Shown piece by piece: positions 35,144 to 44,789 of a stretch of 64,000 bases of DNA. The stretch is from positions 474,501 to 538,500 of the forward strand of contig NZ_LR734877.1 in the NCBI RefSeq assembly GCF_900010725.2. The letters are read 5' to 3'. A program made the translations under genes and the position numbers. Positions within the stretch are counted from its first letter, which is position 1. Each line of letters starts with the position of its first letter. The notes below the pieces were generated by a model, which saw nothing but the letters and a program-made list of their open reading frames with translations, made no database searches and had not been told where the DNA came from. The DNA is from Planktothrix serta PCC 8927. Lineage in GTDB: Bacteria; Cyanobacteriota; Cyanobacteriia; Cyanobacteriales; Microcoleaceae.

Positions 35144-36574
35144 CTAAATAAAAGGTAATAAAATCTCAAATTCTGTCCCGCTTCCTAGTTGCGATCGCAT
35201 TTTTAACTGTCCTCCATGTTTAGCCGTCACAATATGATAACTCAGGGATAAACTGGTTTCTTTTTGAGTGTGTTTGGGAGTGGAAAATGACTCTAAAATG
35301 GTTTGTTGTTCTTCAGGAGAAAGTCCGGGGCCATTATCGGCAATGCTAATCGAAACCCAACGTTCAGGGGTGTTTAAATCATGGGTTGGGAATGAATCTG
35401 AAGCAATCATCGCCGTTGTAATCACAATTTGGGGAGGTTCCGAAGGCTCTATTCTTTGAGTATTTCGATATTCATCCACCCAATCTTGTTTAATCGCTTG
35501 ATTGAGCAAGGAATCAAAACTATGAATCAAAATATTAATAAAAACTTGATTTAACTGACCAATATAACAGGTGACGGGAGGCAAATGACCATAATTTTTA
35601 ATAACTTTGATTTCTCGATTAATTCGGCTTTTTGTTAATAGTAAAATACTATCTAAATGACTCTGCAAATCCGCAGGTTTGGGATGAATTTCATCAAAAT
35701 GACAAAAATTTTGTAAACTGGTGGCTAATTTACTGAGTCGTTCCGTCCCGCTTTTAATACTCGATAGAAGTCGGGGAAAATCTTGGCGTAAAAAATCAAA
35801 TTCAATCTCTGTTTTGAGTCCTTCAATAGCTGGAAAGGGTTGCGGATAATTGACTTCATAAGCATCCAAAAGTTCAATTAAACTATCACTATAGGTGATT
35901 AAATGGGTTAAATTTCCCCAAATAAATCCAACGGGATCTAAAATTTCATGAGCAACGCCATCTACTAATCGCCCTAAACTCGCCATTTTTTCACTTTGTA
36001 ACAGTTGAACTTGAGTTCGTTCATAACGGACTTGAGTTTCAATTCCTCGAATTTGCCAATAAGCAAGATTCAATTCATGACTATTTAAAAGCCGATAGGG
36101 AACCATCCAAGGATAATCGATAGCAGCAGACCAATTTCCCTGCACTACAATCGGGTCTACATATCCGGGTGCAGATCGCTTTAAAGCCTGTTGAGTTGCG
36201 GTTAAAATTGTCGTTTGTGCAGGTAATACTAATACAGGGGTGCGAACATAACTATAAAGCACATCTAGGGATTGATCCAGAAACAATTCTAACCCCTTGG
36301 GACGTAAAAAAAACTCTAGGAGATCTCGCCGAGAAATCATTCCTAAAAACTCAGGCGCAGAGTTTTCTTTGGGGTCTACAATAATCACACCCGGTAGCAA
36401 GGGATGTTTTTCAAACTGTTGAATTAGATCTCGTACCGAACACCCCAAAATTACTTGAAAATCATACAAAGATAAATCTTCCAGGGTAGACTCTAAACTT
36501 AAATCTCCCCCGGTCTGACTTTCCCATAAATACGGTATAGATACTCTCGTCAAGATACGTTCCCACAGGAGCAA
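35144..36574 (-). CDS. CBS-domain sensor histidine kinase with degenerate ATPase motifs
   Basis: 476 residues from a TTG at 36574; an ATG two codons earlier in frame is followed at once by a stop. Two CBS-like regions occupy the first 150 residues. The H-box is normal (LVDGVAHEILDPVGFIWGN). In the ATPase domain the N-box reads INILIHSFDSL, with His where the Mg-binding Asn belongs. G1 (DNGPGL) is intact, but G2 reads KETSLSLSY instead of GxGLGL. Kinase activity is therefore doubtful. It may be a signal-binding scaffold or a pseudokinase within the surrounding signalling cluster. Confidence 0.82.
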   Translation of the reverse strand: MLLWERILTRVSIPYLWESQTGGDLSLESTLEDLSLYDFQVILGCSVRDLIQQFEKHPLLPGVIIVDPKENSAPEFLGMISRRDLLEFFLRPKGLELFLDQSLDVLYSYVRTPVLVLPAQTTILTATQQALKRSAPGYVDPIVVQGNWSAAIDYPWMVPYRLLNSHELNLAYWQIRGIETQVRYERTQVQLLQSEKMASLGRLVDGVAHEILDPVGFIWGNLTHLITYSDSLIELLDAYEVNYPQPFPAIEGLKTEIEFDFLRQDFPRLLSSIKSGTERLSKLATSLQNFCHFDEIHPKPADLQSHLDSILLLTKSRINREIKVIKNYGHLPPVTCYIGQLNQVFINILIHSFDSLLNQAIKQDWVDEYRNTQRIEPSEPPQIVITTAMIASDSFPTHDLNTPERWVSISIADNGPGLSPEEQQTILESFSTPKHTQKETSLSLSYHIVTAKHGGQLKMRSQLGSGTEFEILLPFI

Positions 36575-36643
36575 TTACATTGTTGTTTATAGCTAGACTA
36601 ACATTAAGTTTGAAAAGATTGATCAAAAATCAATTAATCTTAA

Positions 36644-38500
36644 TTACCAATGGGGATTGTCTAGCAGTAAGGCTTGAGCAGCATTCGGCTCTAAGGGACG
36701 AGCAAAATAATAACCTTGTCCTTCTTCACATCCTAAACTTCTGAGTAAAGATAACTGTTCTGCGGTTTCAACCCCTTCGGCGGTAATCGTCATATTCAGA
36801 TGATGGGCTAGGGTAATAATAGCTTGAATAATTTCTAAATTTTGGCGAGTTTCACTAATCCGATGAATAAAAGATCGATCAATTTTTAAATTATGCAGGG
36901 GAAACCGATGTAAATAACTCAGGGATGAATATCCGGTGCCAAAATCATCAATACTTAACTGAATTTCTCGATCTCGGAGTTGTTGTAAAAGTTCCGTCGC
37001 TGATTCGGGATTTTCCATAATAGCACTTTCGGTTATTTCTAATTTTAAATAACTACTATTTAACTGAGTTTGTAAGATAATTTTATCAATATTTTGAATT
37101 AAATTGACTTGAGAAAACTGTTTAACCGATAGATTCACACTCATTTTAATCGGGTGTTTAAATAATGCTTGATTTTGCCAAGCTTTTAACTGTTGACAGG
37201 CTTCTTTTAAAACCCATAATCCAATCGGAATAATTAATCCCGTTTCTTCGGCCGCCGGAATAAATTCCCCTGGCGATATTAATCCTTTTTGAGGATGACT
37301 CCACCGTAATAGTGCTTCAAATCCGTTAATTCTTCCTGTTGCTAAGGAGATAATCGGTTGATAATATAACAGAAATTCTTCTCGATGTAAAGCTCGTCGT
37401 AAATCCGTGTCTAATTCTAAGCGTTGTTGAGCATGATGGTGCATTTGGGTATCAAAAATTTGATACCGAGCCTTGCCTTGCGCTTTCGCCTGATACATGG
37501 CAATATCAGCATCTCTTAACAGATGTTCCGGTTCTTGATAGGTTTGATTCCCGACAACAATACCGATACTGGCATTAATAAATAATTCTTGATCATCAAA
37601 TTGAAACGGCCAACTCATGGCGGTTTGGATTTTTTGAGCTAAACGAATTGCATCCTCAGAATCCTTAATATTTTCTAACAAAATTGTGAATTCATCGCCC
37701 CCAAATCGAGCTAACATATCTGTAGATGTTAAATGGGTTTTGAGGCGACGAGCGATGGCAATTAATAGCCGATCTCCGGCAAAATGTCCCAAGGAATCAT
37801 TCACTACTTTAAAGCGATCGCAATCCAAAAATAACACACCAAATTGATAATTGGGTTCTTCTTGGGTTCGTTGTAAAGCCTGAATCAGTCGATTCATGAA
37901 TAAAACCCGATTGGGTAAACTGGTTAAGGCATCATGGGATGCCATGTGTAGTAACCGTTTTTGAGTTTTGTGATGTTCGGCTATTTCCTGTTCTAACCGT
38001 TGATTTAAGGCGGTTAATTGCAAATTTGCTACTTCTAATTCTGCGGTGCGTTCTTGAACTCGTTCTTCCAATTGTTCATTCAGTTGCCGAATTTCTGCCT
38101 TAGCAGCTTGTAAAGCCATTTGATTTTCAATCCGAGCAATGACTTCTTCAAATTGAAAGGGTTTGGTAATATAATCGACACCGCCAACTTCAAAGGCTTT
38201 GACTTTATCAATCACTTCATTCAAAGCACTTAAAAAAATCACGGGAATATCACGAGTTTTTTCATTTTCTTTAAGTTGTTGACAAACTGTATAACCATCC
38301 ATATCGGGCATTTTGATATCTAATAAAATCAAATCAGGTGGAAGAGTTTGCACAGCCATGATTGCCATTTGTCCTGTCATTACTCCTCGAACTTTATATC
38401 CCATTTGGATTAAAGTATTAGACAACAGACGTAGATTTTCTAAAGTGTCATCTACGATTAAAATATCAGCCTTAAAAGATAGATTCAAAGAATGATTCAT
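36644..38500 (-). CDS. REC-GGDEF-EAL response regulator (cyclic-di-GMP)
   Basis: 618 residues. The N-terminal receiver has its phospho-Asp in DLILLDIKMPDMDG. A coiled linker (about 135-180) precedes a GGDEF domain with an intact motif (LARFGGDEFTILL) and an EAL domain with intact GFEALLRW and DDFGTGYSSL. It could thus both make and break cyclic di-GMP. The start overlaps the stop of the hybrid kinase gene by four bases, so that kinase is very likely its phosphodonor. Confidence 0.92.
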   Translation of the reverse strand: MNHSLNLSFKADILIVDDTLENLRLLSNTLIQMGYKVRGVMTGQMAIMAVQTLPPDLILLDIKMPDMDGYTVCQQLKENEKTRDIPVIFLSALNEVIDKVKAFEVGGVDYITKPFQFEEVIARIENQMALQAAKAEIRQLNEQLEERVQERTAELEVANLQLTALNQRLEQEIAEHHKTQKRLLHMASHDALTSLPNRVLFMNRLIQALQRTQEEPNYQFGVLFLDCDRFKVVNDSLGHFAGDRLLIAIARRLKTHLTSTDMLARFGGDEFTILLENIKDSEDAIRLAQKIQTAMSWPFQFDDQELFINASIGIVVGNQTYQEPEHLLRDADIAMYQAKAQGKARYQIFDTQMHHHAQQRLELDTDLRRALHREEFLLYYQPIISLATGRINGFEALLRWSHPQKGLISPGEFIPAAEETGLIIPIGLWVLKEACQQLKAWQNQALFKHPIKMSVNLSVKQFSQVNLIQNIDKIILQTQLNSSYLKLEITESAIMENPESATELLQQLRDREIQLSIDDFGTGYSSLSYLHRFPLHNLKIDRSFIHRISETRQNLEIIQAIITLAHHLNMTITAEGVETAEQLSLLRSLGCEEGQGYYFARPLEPNAAQALLLDNPHW

Positions 38501-41247
38501 TTCTGGGTCGCTTTTTGCGCTAAATCCATTATCTGGTCAAAAGAAAAATTATTCACTAATACGAGAATAAATTCAGCTATAGGGTTGTGAGATGGAGGAA
38601 TTTGTTGCACGAGTTTTAAAATCTGTTCTCCATCGGCTGCTGCCGCGCTGTAGTGCAACGCTGTTAACCATTCAGAAGACATAATTTTTAAAGCATCAGG
38701 GGTAATCAGGGGAGTTGGCGTTTGTGCTAGAGCTTCTAAAGGGGGAAGATCTGGAGCATATAAATACCTTACCCCCAAGTAGTGGGCAATTTTTTCTAAG
38801 AGATTATATTCTCGAAAGGGTTTTTTGACAAAATCATCACATCCTGCTGATAAAACTATAGCTCGTTCTTCCTCAAAGACACTAGCGGTTAAAGCAATAA
38901 TAACCGTTGCTTGACCTTTTAAATGGGATTTAATTTGTTTTGTGGCTTCATAACCATCCATCACAGGCATTCGCATATCCATCAAGATTAAATGGGGTTG
39001 CCATTCGTGCCAAATTTTCAACGCTTCTTGACCATTTTCAGCCTCAGCTACCTCAAACCCCAAGGGAGATAATAATCTGAGTAAGAGTTGGCGATTTGTG
39101 AGTCGATCATCAACAACTAAAATGCGGAATTTTACTTGATCTTTTGCTAAACCAATAACTACTTTTTCGGGTTGGATTTTTTTTAGATCCTCAGATTGAG
39201 CTCGATCAACTTGAAGATGAAATTTAAAAATTGTTCCTTGATTTAGAATGCTACTAACTTGAATATCACCTCCCATTAATTGGATAAATTTTTGACTAAT
39301 TGCTAATCCCAAACCCGTCCCTTGTTGAGATTTACGTCCAGTTTCTGTTTGCATAAAAGCCTCAAATACTTGATCCAGTTCATCCGGGGAAATTCCAGCA
39401 CCACTATCTTCCACTTCAAAATCAAGAGTCAGTTGTGGTTGTGTAAACCCCAGTTTTTGATCAGGTTTTGACTCAGTTTTTACTCGTAATATTACTTTAC
39501 CTTTTGATGTAAATTTAATCGCATTTGATAATAAATTTAATAAGATCTGGCGAAATTTACTTTCATCGGTTTTAATATATTGGGGTAAGCTATTATCTAA
39601 TTCAAAAATTAGATCTATTTTTTTTGATTTTGCTTTTAATTCAAACATTTGTTCTAAGGTTTTCAGACAGGAATAAAGATTAAAACAATTCGGATTAATT
39701 TGGGTTTTTCCCGATTCTATTTTTGTTAAGTCTAAAATTTCATTAATTAATTTAAGTAAATGTTCTCCAGATCGATTCACAATTTCCAGATTTTCTGATA
39801 GTTCAAAATCGGAGTGAGACTGACGTATCATTAATTGGGTAAACCCTAAAATTGCGTGTAAAGGGGTTCTTAATTCATGACTCATATTTGCTAAAAATAG
39901 GCTTTTAGCACGATTAGCTAATTCAGCCGATTCCTTGGCTTTTTTTAATTCTATAGTTCGTTCTTCTACGCGAATTTCTAGGGTTTCAAAGGCTTCTTTA
40001 ATTTGAGATACCATTTGATTAAAAGATTGGGATAAAATTTCTAATTCAGTGATACCCTGAAATTCAATTTTTTGCTGAATTTCTTCTAATTTTCCCTGAG
40101 CAATTTTTTGAGAATCTTGATTTAATTTTAAAATCGGTTTCATAATCCATCGTGCGGTTAAAACACCCAATATTACTGATATACATAATGCTAAAAAGCA
40201 AAGAAAAATAGTTTTTTCTTTATTTTGTTGTATTTTTTCCATAAAGTCAGATTCAGGAACAACAACAACAATTAACCAATCTAATCCCCGTTGGTCAGAG
40301 TAAGGAAGAACCTGTATAAGTTCTCGTTTGTTTTGATGAATAAAATCTAGTTGTTGTTGAGTTGTAATATTTTTAAATCCTCCGAAACGTTTAAGTAAAA
40401 AAATAGCTGTTTCTTGCAATACTTTATCTGAGCTTTCAATTGCTTTAATTCGTTGAGATTTCCCCTGTTTATTGACTAAAAAGGGGCGATTTAAACTAGA
40501 ACTTGCTACAATTAAACCGGAACGTTCAATAATAAATGTTTGTCCTGATTTACCTACTTTTATACTTTTTAAGAATTCACTGACTTGATTCAGGAATAAG
40601 TGACTGGCTAATACACCTAACACTTTTCCCTGATTATCCTTAACCACAACACTTGCAGGTAAAACCATTTCAGAATAGGCATGATAAGTAAAAATTGGAC
40701 TCCAAACTGATTGATTTGTTGGCAATGCTGCTCTATACCAAGGTCGCTGTCGAATTGGAAAATTGGCTGTTTCTCGAACTAATTTTTGAGGATTTCCTTG
40801 AATATCAAGTTCATGAAATTGAATACTCCCCTGAGTAGATGAATCAGCTTTCATCATTAATAAGTTACCAGAATAATTAAATCTTCCAACCCCGATAAAT
40901 TTGTTTTTTTCACTTCCAAATAAAATAAAATTGATGGTTTTAAACGATTGTAATTGTAACCAAAAATGACGTTTTAATCCCTGAATATTATCGATATCAA
41001 TATAACCAGATTTAATCGCATCTAAATTGAGTTGATTGATTAAATGGGGAACTTCTAAAAATTGATTTAACTTCTGTTCAATTCGATTAGAAATTTCACT
41101 CCTCAGTTGGTGAGCAACTTCTTCAACGGAGGTTTGACTGGAACGGAATGACAGCCACCCAATCAATCCAACTGTTGTAAAAAGTTGTAGAATAAAGGGA
41201 ACAATCAGTACCGATCGCAAAGGAAGTTTAATTAATAAAATGTTCAT
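38497..41247 (-). CDS. Hybrid sensor histidine kinase with Cache sensor and receiver
   Basis: 916 residues. A first membrane helix near 12-30 is followed by a Cache-type periplasmic domain, a second helix (about 348-368), HAMP, coiled coil, HisKA (FLANMSHELRTPLHAILGF), HATPase (NLLSNAIKFT, GTGLGLAIS) and a receiver with Asp in LILMDMRMPVMDGYEA. A helical tail of about 100 residues (SEWLTALHYSAAAADGEQIL) may be a further helical-bundle phosphotransfer-like region, but no HPt histidine is obvious. It is translationally coupled to the REC-GGDEF-EAL gene, forming a sensor/c-di-GMP output pair. Confidence 0.92.
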   Translation of the reverse strand: MNILLIKLPLRSVLIVPFILQLFTTVGLIGWLSFRSSQTSVEEVAHQLRSEISNRIEQKLNQFLEVPHLINQLNLDAIKSGYIDIDNIQGLKRHFWLQLQSFKTINFILFGSEKNKFIGVGRFNYSGNLLMMKADSSTQGSIQFHELDIQGNPQKLVRETANFPIRQRPWYRAALPTNQSVWSPIFTYHAYSEMVLPASVVVKDNQGKVLGVLASHLFLNQVSEFLKSIKVGKSGQTFIIERSGLIVASSSLNRPFLVNKQGKSQRIKAIESSDKVLQETAIFLLKRFGGFKNITTQQQLDFIHQNKRELIQVLPYSDQRGLDWLIVVVVPESDFMEKIQQNKEKTIFLCFLALCISVILGVLTARWIMKPILKLNQDSQKIAQGKLEEIQQKIEFQGITELEILSQSFNQMVSQIKEAFETLEIRVEERTIELKKAKESAELANRAKSLFLANMSHELRTPLHAILGFTQLMIRQSHSDFELSENLEIVNRSGEHLLKLINEILDLTKIESGKTQINPNCFNLYSCLKTLEQMFELKAKSKKIDLIFELDNSLPQYIKTDESKFRQILLNLLSNAIKFTSKGKVILRVKTESKPDQKLGFTQPQLTLDFEVEDSGAGISPDELDQVFEAFMQTETGRKSQQGTGLGLAISQKFIQLMGGDIQVSSILNQGTIFKFHLQVDRAQSEDLKKIQPEKVVIGLAKDQVKFRILVVDDRLTNRQLLLRLLSPLGFEVAEAENGQEALKIWHEWQPHLILMDMRMPVMDGYEATKQIKSHLKGQATVIIALTASVFEEERAIVLSAGCDDFVKKPFREYNLLEKIAHYLGVRYLYAPDLPPLEALAQTPTPLITPDALKIMSSEWLTALHYSAAAADGEQILKLVQQIPPSHNPIAEFILVLVNNFSFDQIMDLAQKATQK

Positions 41248-41356
41248 TGAATTTAATTTTTCTAATTAATTTTTATTTAGAAATATTAATTTTTGTAAAA
41301 AGGGGTTTTCAAGATTTAACTCCTAGTTTGATCATAATACACAATCTTTGCTAAAA

Positions 41357-42676
41357 ATGTTAAAACCATTAACTGTGCAGACTCAACAACGACCGATTGC
41401 TGTCGATTTATTTGCTGGCGCTGGAGGAATGACCCTAGGCTTTGAACAGGCTGGGTTTGATGTGTTAGCTGCGGTGGAACTTGACCCGATTCATTGTGCA
41501 ACCCATGAATATAATTTTCCGTTTTGGAAGGTTTTTTGTCAAAGTATTGAAACGATTACCGGATTAGAAATTAGACAGGATTCTGATATTGGAAATCGAG
41601 AGATTGATGTGATTTTTGGGGGGCCCCCTTGTCAAGGATTTTCTTTGATGGGAAAACGAGCTTTAGATGACCCCAGAAATAATTTAGTTTTTCATTTTAT
41701 CCGTCTGGTTATCGAGTTAAAACCCAAGTTTTTTGTCTTAGAAAATGTTCCAGGGTTAACCATTGGCAAGCATCGCCAATTTATTCATGAAATCATTGAA
41801 ACCCTTCAAACCAATGGCTATCAAGTTGAGGAAAATTATCGGGTCTTGAATGCAAGTTATTATGGGGTTCCTCAAGATCGATCTCGTTTATTTTTGTTAG
41901 GATGTCGTCAAGGATTATCTTTACCTAACTATCCCCCTTTCCTTTCCCGACCTCCACAACAAGATCTCGCTAAATTGCCAGAATTAAAACCTTTGGTTTC
42001 CTGTCCGACGGTGTGGGATGCGATCGGAGATTTACCCCCGATTGAACAATATCCTGAATTATTATTAACAGATTGTACCCTAGCGGAGTATCAAAAGTCA
42101 AGTTTTTATGCTAAAATTTTGCGAGGATTGATTCTGAACCCCCATAATTTTTCCTATCCCCGATTATTTGATTTGCGGCAGTTAACTTGTAGTTTGCGAT
42201 CGCAACATAATCAACAATCTATCACACGATTTGAAGCGACAGAATGGGGGAAAACGGAAAAAATTAGTCGATTTCATAAACTCAATCCCCAAGGATTATG
42301 TAATACTTTAAGAGCCGGAACACCGAGTAACCGAGGTGCATTTACTTCCCCTCGTCCAATTCATCCCTATTCCCCCCGTTGTATTACAGTCAGAGAAGCC
42401 GCTCGGTTACATTCCTATCCCGACTGGTTTCGATTTCAGGGGACAAAATGGCACGGATTTCGACAAGTTGGAAATTCTGTTCCCCCGTTATTAGCTCAAG
42501 CGGTTGCTTCAGAAATTATCAAAGTTTTGGGGATAATTCCCAGTCAACCAACAGAACAGAAAAAATTAGGCGATGAGGCGTTATTATATTTGAAGATGTC
42601 CCAAGCCGCGAAATGGTATCACGTTGATCCTAATATTATAGAACCGAGAAAAAGAGAATCTAAAAATAAAGTTTAA
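41357..42676 (+). CDS. Orphan DNA (cytosine-5) methyltransferase
   Basis: 439 residues from ATG 41357; a TTG at 41348 would add three. All main C5-methylase motifs are present: I DLFAGAGGMTLGFEQAGF, IV GGPPCQGFS with the catalytic Cys, VI ENVPGL, VIII QDRSRLF and X GNSVPPLLA, with a target recognition region near 200-330. No restriction enzyme gene is adjacent, so it is a solitary methylase. Cyanobacteria rich in HIP1 often carry one that methylates CGATCG, the core of HIP1. That specificity is plausible here but not readable from the sequence. Confidence 0.9.
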   Translation: MLKPLTVQTQQRPIAVDLFAGAGGMTLGFEQAGFDVLAAVELDPIHCATHEYNFPFWKVFCQSIETITGLEIRQDSDIGNREIDVIFGGPPCQGFSLMGKRALDDPRNNLVFHFIRLVIELKPKFFVLENVPGLTIGKHRQFIHEIIETLQTNGYQVEENYRVLNASYYGVPQDRSRLFLLGCRQGLSLPNYPPFLSRPPQQDLAKLPELKPLVSCPTVWDAIGDLPPIEQYPELLLTDCTLAEYQKSSFYAKILRGLILNPHNFSYPRLFDLRQLTCSLRSQHNQQSITRFEATEWGKTEKISRFHKLNPQGLCNTLRAGTPSNRGAFTSPRPIHPYSPRCITVREAARLHSYPDWFRFQGTKWHGFRQVGNSVPPLLAQAVASEIIKVLGIIPSQPTEQKKLGDEALLYLKMSQAAKWYHVDPNIIEPRKRESKNKV

Positions 42677-42768
42677 GGGACAATCTAATCCTTTGTACCG
42701 ATGATCACAATCTCTGGTAAAATTAAAGTAAATAAAGTTAAGTTTAGATTCCCATTGAAATCAATCCT

Positions 42769-43452
42769 ATGGCTAAATATATTAATTCTACAGACTTAGA
42801 TATTGCTCCCTACATTGACCATACTTTACTCAATCAAACTGCAACCCCCGAACAAGTTCAACAGTTTTGTTATCAAGCAGAACGCTATAAATTTGCTTCT
42901 GTTTGTGTGTTCCCTACTTATGTTAAACTAGCCAAAGAATTGCTGCAAGGAAAACCGCCAAAAGTATCAACGGTGATCGGATTTCCAACGGGAGCCACAA
43001 CCTCTAAGGTTAAACTTTATGAAGCTCAAGAAGCGGTCGAAAATGGAGCAACGGAATTAGATGTTGTGATTAATTTAAGTTGGTTAAAAACCGGAAAAAC
43101 TGAGGAATTATATCAAGAAATTGCCGAAATTTGTGAAGAAACCGGACAAACAGTAAAAGCCATTATTGAAACGACTATTCTCACCGAGGAGGAAAAATGT
43201 CTAGCGGTTGAAGTGTTAATGGATGCGGGAATTACTTATATTAAAACAAGTACAGGCTGGTATGGAGGCGCAACCGTTGAAGATGTGGAACTGATTAAAT
43301 CAATTTCAAAAGGACGAGTGGGAATTAAAGCCTCTGGCGGGATTAGAACTTATGAACAAGCGGTTGATTTAATTATAGCGGGAGCCACTCGTTTAGGAAC
43401 CTCTCGCGGTGTGGATATTTTGACAATAGAAACCCAAAAAGAAGATAGTTAA
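42769..43452 (+). CDS. deoC: Deoxyribose-phosphate aldolase
   Basis: 227 residues. It opens with [19 protein letters not shown]; the Schiff-base lysine is in YIKTSTGW, and [18 protein letters not shown] carries the second conserved Lys. It cleaves 2-deoxyribose 5-phosphate to glyceraldehyde 3-phosphate and acetaldehyde in deoxynucleoside salvage. It is followed in the same direction by recO, about 215 bases on. Confidence 0.94.
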   Translation: MAKYINSTDLDIAPYIDHTLLNQTATPEQVQQFCYQAERYKFASVCVFPTYVKLAKELLQGKPPKVSTVIGFPTGATTSKVKLYEAQEAVENGATELDVVINLSWLKTGKTEELYQEIAEICEETGQTVKAIIETTILTEEEKCLAVEVLMDAGITYIKTSTGWYGGATVEDVELIKSISKGRVGIKASGGIRTYEQAVDLIIAGATRLGTSRGVDILTIETQKEDS

Positions 43453-43503
43453 CCGTCAACTTAATGCCAAAAGCCTTGAAATAAATTTCAGGCTAAAAGC
43501 TAA

Positions 43504-43587
43504 AACCCGTTAAAACGGGTTAAGAAAGACAACTCTTGAGTCATCTTTAGATGCCGATCGCTCTTAGCCCGAACTTTAGTTCCGGGC
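43504..43587. repeat. Two small palindromes between deoC and recO
   Basis: AACCCGTTAAAACGGGTT (43504-43521) is a perfect hairpin. GCCCGAAC..GTTCCGGGC (43567-43587) is another with one bulge. Both look like dispersed REP-type elements and may end deoC transcription. Confidence 0.6.
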
Positions 43588-43666
43588 ATTATTACTTAAG
43601 TTAACACTCCTTGGGTTTACCCCGCCCGTAACCGTCAACAGCCAACACCTCAACAGCCAACAATTA

Positions 43667-44605
43667 ATGAGTAAAACCTATATTGCTACCGGAATTAATT
43701 TAAAAGGGAAACCTTTTGGAGAATCGGATCGAATTTTAACAATTTTAACACGAGAATTTGGGTTAATTCGAGTAATTGCACCGGGAGCCAGAAAAGCGAA
43801 ATCTCGGTTAGGAGGACGCAGTGAATTATTTGTTGTCAATCAATTATTAATTGCTAAAGGGCGATCGCTTGATAAAATTACACAAGCCGAAACCCTAACT
43901 ACCTATTCAGGATTAGGCAAAAATTTAGGCAAATTAGCCGCTAGTCAATATTTAGCAGAATTAGTTCTCAGTCAAGCCTTAAGTGAACATCCCCAAGAGG
44001 ATTTATTTATTCTGCTAAATGAACATTTAAACCGTTTACAAAATCTGTCTAACTCTCCCTTAATTGCCAATTCTACCCAAATTATTGCCAATTTAACCCA
44101 GGGTATTTTCCATCTTCTCGCCTTAGCAGGAACAGCCCCCCAAGTGCAATTTTGTTGTATCACCCAACGCCTACTCCATCCTAATTTTACCGATGAACAT
44201 TGGCGAGTTGGGTTTAGCATTGATGCGGGAGGAATTATTAACTTATCTGAGTGGACAAAATTACCAACTCCATCCCCTCCCCAAAAATCGATTTCAGGAG
44301 TCTCAAAACCCCCGGCTGTTGCTGAGTCGGGGAACCTCTACACCATTGAAACTGTTCCTCAACCCAAACTCAAGATTAATACCCAACTCACCGCCCCGCA
44401 GTTAGCGATTTTGCAACACTTAAGCCAACCGCAACTACTTGAGCCCATGGTGTCGTCCCTCTCTCCCTCGATTTCCGCCTTAGATTGGATGACAGTAGAA
44501 CGGATATTACGACAATATGCAGAATATCACTTAGGCTATGCTATTCGTTCGGCGTTGCTGATTGATACCTTTACCCAGCAATTTATTGTTGACCCACCCT
44601 TTTAA
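43667..44605 (+). CDS. recO: DNA repair protein RecO
   Basis: 312 residues. The OB-fold N-terminus is typical ([47 protein letters not shown]). The helical C-terminal part follows, with a variable Pro-rich stretch near 200-235. RecO loads RecA onto SSB-coated DNA with RecR. The usual zinc-binding cysteines of the C-terminal part are mostly absent; only single Cys residues are seen near 163-164. Confidence 0.9.
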   Translation: MSKTYIATGINLKGKPFGESDRILTILTREFGLIRVIAPGARKAKSRLGGRSELFVVNQLLIAKGRSLDKITQAETLTTYSGLGKNLGKLAASQYLAELVLSQALSEHPQEDLFILLNEHLNRLQNLSNSPLIANSTQIIANLTQGIFHLLALAGTAPQVQFCCITQRLLHPNFTDEHWRVGFSIDAGGIINLSEWTKLPTPSPPQKSISGVSKPPAVAESGNLYTIETVPQPKLKINTQLTAPQLAILQHLSQPQLLEPMVSSLSPSISALDWMTVERILRQYAEYHLGYAIRSALLIDTFTQQFIVDPPF

Positions 44606-44789
44606 CAATAAGTTCGGATTTCTCCCCTTTGTTTTGATATCCGTGATGCTACTGATCCAATTGATCATTAAACTGTTAAGGAGAGCGTGAAATCACGAGA
44701 AACCCTTAACCGAATTTTCCTCCTAGAGGAATTCTCGTCATGTTTCCCTCTAGCCTGACTGCTCTGAGAATGCTGCTTTAATATTATGT

